Part shown: piece by piece, positions 4,496 through 8,673 of the stretch
Numbering within the stretch: position 1 is the stretch's first letter
Layout: each line of letters opens with the position of its first letter
Source: Lachnospiraceae bacterium UBA3732
Lineage (GTDB): Bacteria; Bacillota; Clostridia; Lachnospirales; Lachnospiraceae
Assembly (NCBI GenBank): GCA_002372545.1
Contig: DFHD01000116.1
Coordinates: 1 to 8,673, forward strand
Direction: 5' to 3'
DNA length: 8,673 bases
The notes under the pieces: model-generated
What the model saw: only the letters and a program-made list of their open reading frames with translations
What the model was told of the DNA's origin: nothing
Database searches by the model: none
Position numbers and translations under genes: made by a program

Positions 4496-7252
4496 ATGAA
4501 GAAAAAAGAAGCCTGGAAAATTCTGGGAATAGAAGAGACAGATGACAAAAGTCAGATCAAAAAGGCATACAGAGAAAGGCTGACGGTGGTTCATCCCGAA
4601 GATGATGCGGAAGGCTTTATGCGGCTCAGAGAGGCCTACGAAGCGGCAATCTCTGGCGAAGAACCGGAGGAGGATGCCGGAGAGGGAGAGGAAGAGACGC
4701 CTGTTTTTTCACCTGAGGGAATGGCGCTGGCGGCAAGGCTTCTCGAAATGTATGACCATTTTGATGTGCGGATCAATACGGAGGAATGGCGTAAGCTTTT
4801 CGAGGAGGAATTCTTTGTTTCGCTGGAAACTGGGGACGAGGCCTTTCAGGTTCTGATGCGCTTTTTGATGGATCATATCCGGCTGCCGCACAAGGTGATG
4901 AAGCTGATCATCGATCATTTTGAGATCGTGCGGAGAAGAGGGGAGCTGATCGAGGAATATCCGGAACGGTTCATCGATTTTCTGATCCGCAACGGGACAT
5001 ATCAGGACCGGCTGGACTACGAGCTTTTCGATCCGGCAGGAAAGGATGTGGATGAATATATCGAAACCTTTTACCGCATGAGCTATAACGGGGAAGAGGG
5101 GAACGATGAGGAAGAGGAGCAGGGACTGGAAAAGCTGAAAGGCTTTGAAAGCAGGAACCCGCTTCTTGACCTTTATCTGTTGAACCGCCGGATCAGAAAG
5201 CTGAATGTGGAATGGAGGAACGGGCCGGAGCAGCAGAGAAGCTTCCGGGAAGCCTGTGAGAAGGAGCTTGAGGAGGTTCGGGCAGAGCAGGAGGAGCTCA
5301 TGAAGAAGTTCCCCGGCCATCCGGAGATCATGCGCAGCGTGGCCAGGATCTGCAGCCTGCAGGAGGACGCGGAAGGGCTGGAGAAAATCGTGGATGCGCT
5401 TCTTGAAAAGGATCCGGAGGAGCTTCAGAATCTGATGCTGAAGGGCAGGCTCCTTTATCTGAAAAAGGAGTTTAAGGAATCTGCGGATACCTATATGGAA
5501 ATCCTGCAGAAGGACCGGTTCTATGAGCAGGCGTATTATGCCATGCACGAGGCTAACGAGGCACAGATCAGGCAGTATCGCGAGGCTATTCAGGAAAATC
5601 CGGAGGATGATGAAAAGAAGCTGGAGCTGGGGTGGTGCCTTTTTCAGAACGACCGGTATAACGAAGCGCTGGAAGCAATCAGAGATGTTGATCCCGAAGG
5701 GAAGGAGGCTTACGTCTTCCATAACCTGTCGGGACGGCTGTTCCTTTACACCGGGCGGCTGGAGGAGGCCGCTAAGCATCTGATCCGCTGGGGAGAGGAG
5801 ATTAAAAAAATTGATCCCGAAGCGAAGGATGAGGAGAGTGTAAAAAGGCGTTCGAGAATGGGTCTTTCGCTTTATCTTCTTGCGGAAGCAAGGTTCAGGC
5901 AGAAAAAATATGATGAGGCCCGTCAGCTTCTGGATCAGGCGGAGAATTCCATTTTGCTGGATGGAATGGACGTTGATCTGCAGGAGCTTCGGATCAAGGT
6001 TGAGTTTTATGACAATAAGCTTCCGGAATGCTTCCGGCTGACAGAGGACATGCTGAAACGGGAACCCTTTAACTGTGCGGCTCTGCTGTTCCAGGCGAAG
6101 TGTCTTTACCGGTACGACCAGAACCGTGAGGCGTGGGAGGTGCTGAACCGTCTTCTGGAGATCAATCCTTACGAGCCTGATGCATGGCTGTACAGATGCT
6201 ATATTCTGCAAGAGGCGGATCAGAATGAGGATGCGCTGAAACTTATTGAGGACTGCGAAAAACGGGGCGTGCTGAATGAACGGCTTCTGGAACAGAAGGG
6301 AAGACTGTACCATCATTTCGGTGAGGAAGAGAAGGTTCTGGAAGCTTTCCGCAGCATGCTGGAATATGCACATGAGGAGGGGGCGGATCCGGAAGATAAA
6401 AAGGAAAACCTTTTCCGGGCGTATGCAGGGGTCACGGCTTCTCTCTCCCGGATGAAACGCCTTGAAGAGGCAAAGGAGGTCTTCGAAGAGGCCTTTGAGG
6501 AACTTGGTTATGATCCGGATTTCTGGGTGGATTATACTGAGCTTCTGGTACGGATGGATAAGCTGGAGGAGGCGAAGGCCTTTGCCTTTGCCCGGCTGGA
6601 GGAACGAAGGGGGATGAAGGACGACTGGGATTCCCAGATCCTTCGGATGAATCTCTGCTGCTTCTGCGGAAATGAGGGTGATGTGGAGACGGCTTATCGG
6701 TTGTTCCGGGAAGGAATAGAGGCATTCCCGAGGGATCTTGCCGCTTACCATTGTATGGCGGAGGTGCTTTTGGAACATGGAAGAGAGAAGGAAGCACTGA
6801 AGCTTCTTTCCTCCGGGATGAAGAGCGTTCCCGAATCTGCCATGAATCATCTGGGTCTCTATCTCATGATCGCCGCTAAGGCTTATGACGGCAACCTGGC
6901 AGGAAATGAGGATCTTGTCGGGAAGATGAGAGACTATATTGCGGATGACTCGCGAGAGATCAAAGACTGGGATACGGAGTACGGTAGAAGGGGCGATTTC
7001 TACTTTGCCGTGGGCGAGGATGATAAGGCTCTGGAAATGGCAGAGGAGAAGCTGAAGCTGAGTCGCTCAATCTTTTATTACTTTTCCAATGCACATGGCG
7101 CATGGTACGCTAAGGGCAAGGTCTATTCCCGGCAGGGGAATCACGAAAAGGCTGCGGAATGCTACCGGAAGGCGATAGAGATATTCGGGCATCACAAGCT
7201 GTATGAGGATTGTCTGGCGGACGAGCTGGCGTTTCTTGAAGAGTATAAATAA
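4496..7252 (+). CDS. Large J-domain protein with tetratricopeptide repeats (HPE variant)
   Basis: A 918-residue soluble, acidic protein without signal peptide or membrane segment. Residues 3-55 form a minimal J domain: WKILGIEETDD, helix II KKAYRERL, then H33-P34-E35 where Hsp70-stimulating J proteins have HPD, and a shortened loop before helix III FMRLREAYEAA. An acidic linker (55-72) follows. Residues ~75-200 form a helical region with FLMDHIRLP, a pattern seen in related clostridial J proteins. From about residue 270 to the end the sequence is a superhelix of TPR-like pairs; clear ones lie near 308-340, 372-400, 526-585 and 868-901, the last almost canonical. TPR arrays bind other proteins, so a scaffold or co-chaperone role is likely. 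The HPE change makes DnaK stimulation doubtful. The start has AGAGGA five bases upstream. The PHP gene follows after 27 bases without a terminator, suggesting an operon. The client is unknown. Confidence 0.88.
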   Translation: MKKKEAWKILGIEETDDKSQIKKAYRERLTVVHPEDDAEGFMRLREAYEAAISGEEPEEDAGEGEEETPVFSPEGMALAARLLEMYDHFDVRINTEEWRKLFEEEFFVSLETGDEAFQVLMRFLMDHIRLPHKVMKLIIDHFEIVRRRGELIEEYPERFIDFLIRNGTYQDRLDYELFDPAGKDVDEYIETFYRMSYNGEEGNDEEEEQGLEKLKGFESRNPLLDLYLLNRRIRKLNVEWRNGPEQQRSFREACEKELEEVRAEQEELMKKFPGHPEIMRSVARICSLQEDAEGLEKIVDALLEKDPEELQNLMLKGRLLYLKKEFKESADTYMEILQKDRFYEQAYYAMHEANEAQIRQYREAIQENPEDDEKKLELGWCLFQNDRYNEALEAIRDVDPEGKEAYVFHNLSGRLFLYTGRLEEAAKHLIRWGEEIKKIDPEAKDEESVKRRSRMGLSLYLLAEARFRQKKYDEARQLLDQAENSILLDGMDVDLQELRIKVEFYDNKLPECFRLTEDMLKREPFNCAALLFQAKCLYRYDQNREAWEVLNRLLEINPYEPDAWLYRCYILQEADQNEDALKLIEDCEKRGVLNERLLEQKGRLYHHFGEEEKVLEAFRSMLEYAHEEGADPEDKKENLFRAYAGVTASLSRMKRLEEAKEVFEEAFEELGYDPDFWVDYTELLVRMDKLEEAKAFAFARLEERRGMKDDWDSQILRMNLCCFCGNEGDVETAYRLFREGIEAFPRDLAAYHCMAEVLLEHGREKEALKLLSSGMKSVPESAMNHLGLYLMIAAKAYDGNLAGNEDLVGKMRDYIADDSREIKDWDTEYGRRGDFYFAVGEDDKALEMAEEKLKLSRSIFYYFSNAHGAWYAKGKVYSRQGNHEKAAECYRKAIEIFGHHKLYEDCLADELAFLEEYK

Positions 7253-7263
7253 AGACGAGACAG

Positions 7264-7269
7264 AAGGAG
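7264..7269 (+). promoter_or_regulatory. Ribosome-binding site of the PHP gene
   Basis: AAGGAG lies 7 bases before TTG 7277 and 10 bases before ATG 7280. The two starts are adjacent codons in one frame, so the choice changes the protein by a single residue. ATG is preferred here for codon strength, TTG for spacing. Confidence 0.6.
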
Positions 7270-7279
7270 ACGGATATTG

Positions 7280-8125
7280 ATGAATGAAAGATATGCAGCA
7301 GTTCCTGATTACCACCTGCACACGGCCTTTTCCGGTGACTGCAAGACACCGCCGGAGGAACTGATCCTGCAGGCAATCTCGCAGGGGATGACCTCCCTTT
7401 GTGTAACGGATCATAACGATCTGGATCATCCGGTCCTGCCGGACCCGGTGGATTTCCATCTGGATACAGAGGTTTACATAAAATCTATGCTTTCCCTTAG
7501 GGAAAAATATAAGGACCGATTTGATCTCAGGATCGGTGTGGAGCAGGGGGTGATGCCGGAAACCTGCGAAAAGCTTTCCGACTTTTCCCTCCGGTACCCG
7601 GAGCTGGATTTTATCATCTGCTCCTCTCACTTTGTGGAGGGCTATGATCCCTATTATCCGCCGTATTTCGAGAAGTATGATGAGAAGACCGGTTACAGAA
7701 AATATTTCGAGACCATTCTTTATAATGTGACCCACTTTGAGGATTATCATGTTTACGGCCATCTGGATTATATTCTCCGGTACGGCCCCACAAAGGCGGA
7801 GTTTTTCACGGCGAAGGATTATCTGGAGATCTTTGAGGAGGCCTTTAAGGTCATGATCGAAAAGGGCAAGGGGATAGAGATCAATACCGGAAGTCTTTAC
7901 CGCGGCATGGATTTTGCCCATCCTCACCGGGAAATCCTGCAGCTGTATCATGATATGGGCGGCGAGGTGCTGACCTTCGGCAGCGACAGCCATGACCTCG
8001 TGCATATCGGATGGGCATTTCCAGATGCCGTAAAGGAAGCCCTGGAAACCGGTTTCCGCTATTATACGACCTTCCGGAGGGGAAAACCGGAATTTCATCC
8101 TCTGGAAAATGAAAAGTTCATGTAA
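7280..8125 (+). CDS. PHP-domain phosphoesterase, histidinol-phosphatase (HisJ/HisK) family
   Basis: A 281-residue cytoplasmic metalloenzyme of the PHP family. In its characterised relatives it removes phosphate from L-histidinol phosphate in histidine synthesis. The metal-ligand motifs are all present in order: H12-x-H14 in DYHLHTAFSGD, D44-H45 in VTDHND, E88 in GVEQG, H117 in CSSH, H161 in GHLDY, and D236-x-H238 in GSDSHD. Length and motif spacing match the HisJ-type family, so catalytic competence is likely. No other his gene is nearby, so the real substrate may be a different phosphoester. It sits 27 bases after the J/TPR gene, probably on the same transcript. No terminator is seen after the stop, and the gap promoter begins within seven bases. 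Confidence 0.9.
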   Translation: MNERYAAVPDYHLHTAFSGDCKTPPEELILQAISQGMTSLCVTDHNDLDHPVLPDPVDFHLDTEVYIKSMLSLREKYKDRFDLRIGVEQGVMPETCEKLSDFSLRYPELDFIICSSHFVEGYDPYYPPYFEKYDEKTGYRKYFETILYNVTHFEDYHVYGHLDYILRYGPTKAEFFTAKDYLEIFEEAFKVMIEKGKGIEINTGSLYRGMDFAHPHREILQLYHDMGGEVLTFGSDSHDLVHIGWAFPDAVKEALETGFRYYTTFRRGKPEFHPLENEKFM

Positions 8126-8131
8126 ATGTAC

Positions 8132-8160
8132 TTGAAATTCACACGCAAAAAATGTAATAT
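8132..8160 (+). promoter_or_regulatory. Promoter of gap
   Basis: TTGAAA (8132-8137), 17 bases, then TAATAT (8155-8160) directly preceded by TG. Transcription would start at about 8167, leaving a leader of ~55 bases. The position immediately after the PHP stop codon indicates a separate, probably strong, transcription unit for gap. Confidence 0.65.
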
Positions 8161-8173
8161 AAACGTATGTGAG

Positions 8174-8188
8174 CATTCCAAAGGAATG
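8174..8188 (+). promoter_or_regulatory. Short leader hairpin / inverted repeat upstream of gap
   Basis: CATTCC (8174-8179), loop AAA, GGAATG (8183-8188) form a perfect six-pair inverted repeat just after the predicted gap start site. No T run follows, so it is not a terminator. It could be an operator or an mRNA-stabilising 5' hairpin. Confidence 0.4.
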
Positions 8189-8205
8189 GTTCTAATAAAA
8201 ATCAC

Positions 8206-8211
8206 AGGAGG
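8206..8211 (+). promoter_or_regulatory. Consensus ribosome-binding site of gap
   Basis: A complete AGGAGG nine bases before ATG 8221, with an A/T-only spacer. It is the strongest Shine-Dalgarno sequence in the window, in keeping with a highly expressed glycolytic gene. Confidence 0.85.
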
Positions 8212-8220
8212 ATTTATAAA

Positions 8221-8673
8221 ATGGCAGTAAAGGTAGCTATCAATGGTTTTGGCCGTATCGGACGTCTTGCTTTTCGTCAGATGTTCGGAGCAGAGGGTTA
8301 TGAAGTCGTTGCTATCAACGACCTGACAAAGCCGTCTATGCTTGCACATCTTCTGAAGTATGATACCGCTCAGGGCGGATACTGCGGAAAGATCGGTGAG
8401 GGACTGCACACAGTAACTGCAGATGATGAGGCTAATACCATCACTGTAGATGGCAAGACTCTGCAGATCTATGCTAAAGCTAATGCAGCTGAGCTTCCCT
8501 GGGGAGAGATCGGCGTAGATGTTGTTCTGGAGTGCACAGGTTTCTATACATCTAAGGAGAAGGCTTCTGCCCACATCAAGGCTGGTGCCAAGAAGGTTGT
8601 GTTCTCTGCTCCCGCCGGCAACGACCTGCCCACCATCGTTTACAACGTAAACCACAAGACTCTGACTCCGGCC
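8221..8673 (+). CDS. gap: Type I glyceraldehyde-3-phosphate dehydrogenase, N-terminal part (3' end outside the window)
   Basis: The enzyme oxidises glyceraldehyde-3-phosphate to 1,3-bisphosphoglycerate with NAD in glycolysis. The visible 151 residues begin MAVKVAINGFGRIGRLAFR, which contains the NAD-binding Rossmann signature NGFGRIGR at residues 8-15. They continue with AINDLT, LLKYDTAQG, LECTGFYTSKEKA, AGAKKVVFSAPA and YNVNHKTL, all typical of bacterial GapA. The frame runs open to the last base, and the window stops just before the expected SxxSCTTNC active site, so the catalytic Cys is not visible. Asp33 after the second strand fits NAD rather than NADP preference. Codon use is visibly more biased than in the preceding genes, as expected for high expression. 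It has its own promoter and AGGAGG site. Confidence 0.97.
   Translation, partial: MAVKVAINGFGRIGRLAFRQMFGAEGYEVVAINDLTKPSMLAHLLKYDTAQGGYCGKIGEGLHTVTADDEANTITVDGKTLQIYAKANAAELPWGEIGVDVVLECTGFYTSKEKASAHIKAGAKKVVFSAPAGNDLPTIVYNVNHKTLTPA

Noticed and set aside
4709..6850. A 713-codon open frame on the minus strand inside the J/TPR gene
   Set aside because: It is a shadow of the sense gene: antisense of Glu/Leu/Lys codons gives Leu, Phe and Gln-rich sequence. No domain, promoter or ribosome-binding site supports it.
7067..8176. A 369-codon open frame on the minus strand over the PHP gene
   Set aside because: Antisense to a gene with all PHP metal-binding motifs; no family pattern and no initiation signals.

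Overview
This 8.7 kb window reads as chromosomal DNA from a low- to medium-GC Gram-positive Clostridia, most likely Lachnospiraceae. That placement is an inference from the style of the cell-wall adhesin tail with a KTG-type sorting signal, the Nudix protein with its extra N-terminal domain, the J-domain/TPR protein with an HPE motif, and purine-rich ribosome-binding sites. All recognisable genes lie on the plus strand. I see no RNA gene, CRISPR array, insertion sequence or phage gene.

Layout. (1) Positions 1-454 hold the end of a large surface protein: last part of an adhesin/pilin-like repeat domain, a K/T-rich stalk, and a C-terminal sorting signal, closed by a strong intrinsic terminator (468-505). 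(2) A well-formed sigma-A-type promoter (578-607) drives a Nudix hydrolase of the MutT/CTP-pyrophosphohydrolase kind; its start is ambiguous (TTG 744 preferred over ATG 645). (3) After a 213-base AT-rich gap comes a HerA/YjgR-type (DUF853) ATPase with a charged coiled coil and glycine-zipper tail, followed 54 bases later by a cation diffusion facilitator transporter that carries two copies of the C-terminal cytoplasmic domain. (4) A 918-residue protein starts with a minimal J domain (HPE in place of HPD) and continues as helical/TPR repeats; 27 bases later comes a PHP-family phosphoesterase of the histidinol-phosphatase type. (5) The window ends inside gap (glyceraldehyde-3-phosphate dehydrogenase), which has its own promoter, a short leader hairpin and a consensus ribosome-binding site.

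Functionally this looks mainly like a housekeeping neighbourhood: nucleotide sanitation, an ATPase, metal-ion export, a co-chaperone-like scaffold, a phosphatase and glycolysis. I see no clear evidence of a new defence or mobile system. The points most worth a second look are an identical TTTTGAC-N8-CATATAAT element upstream of both the ATPase gene and the J/TPR gene, the duplicated C-terminal domain of the metal transporter, the HPE J-domain on a very long TPR protein, and the unsettled 5' region of the Nudix gene.
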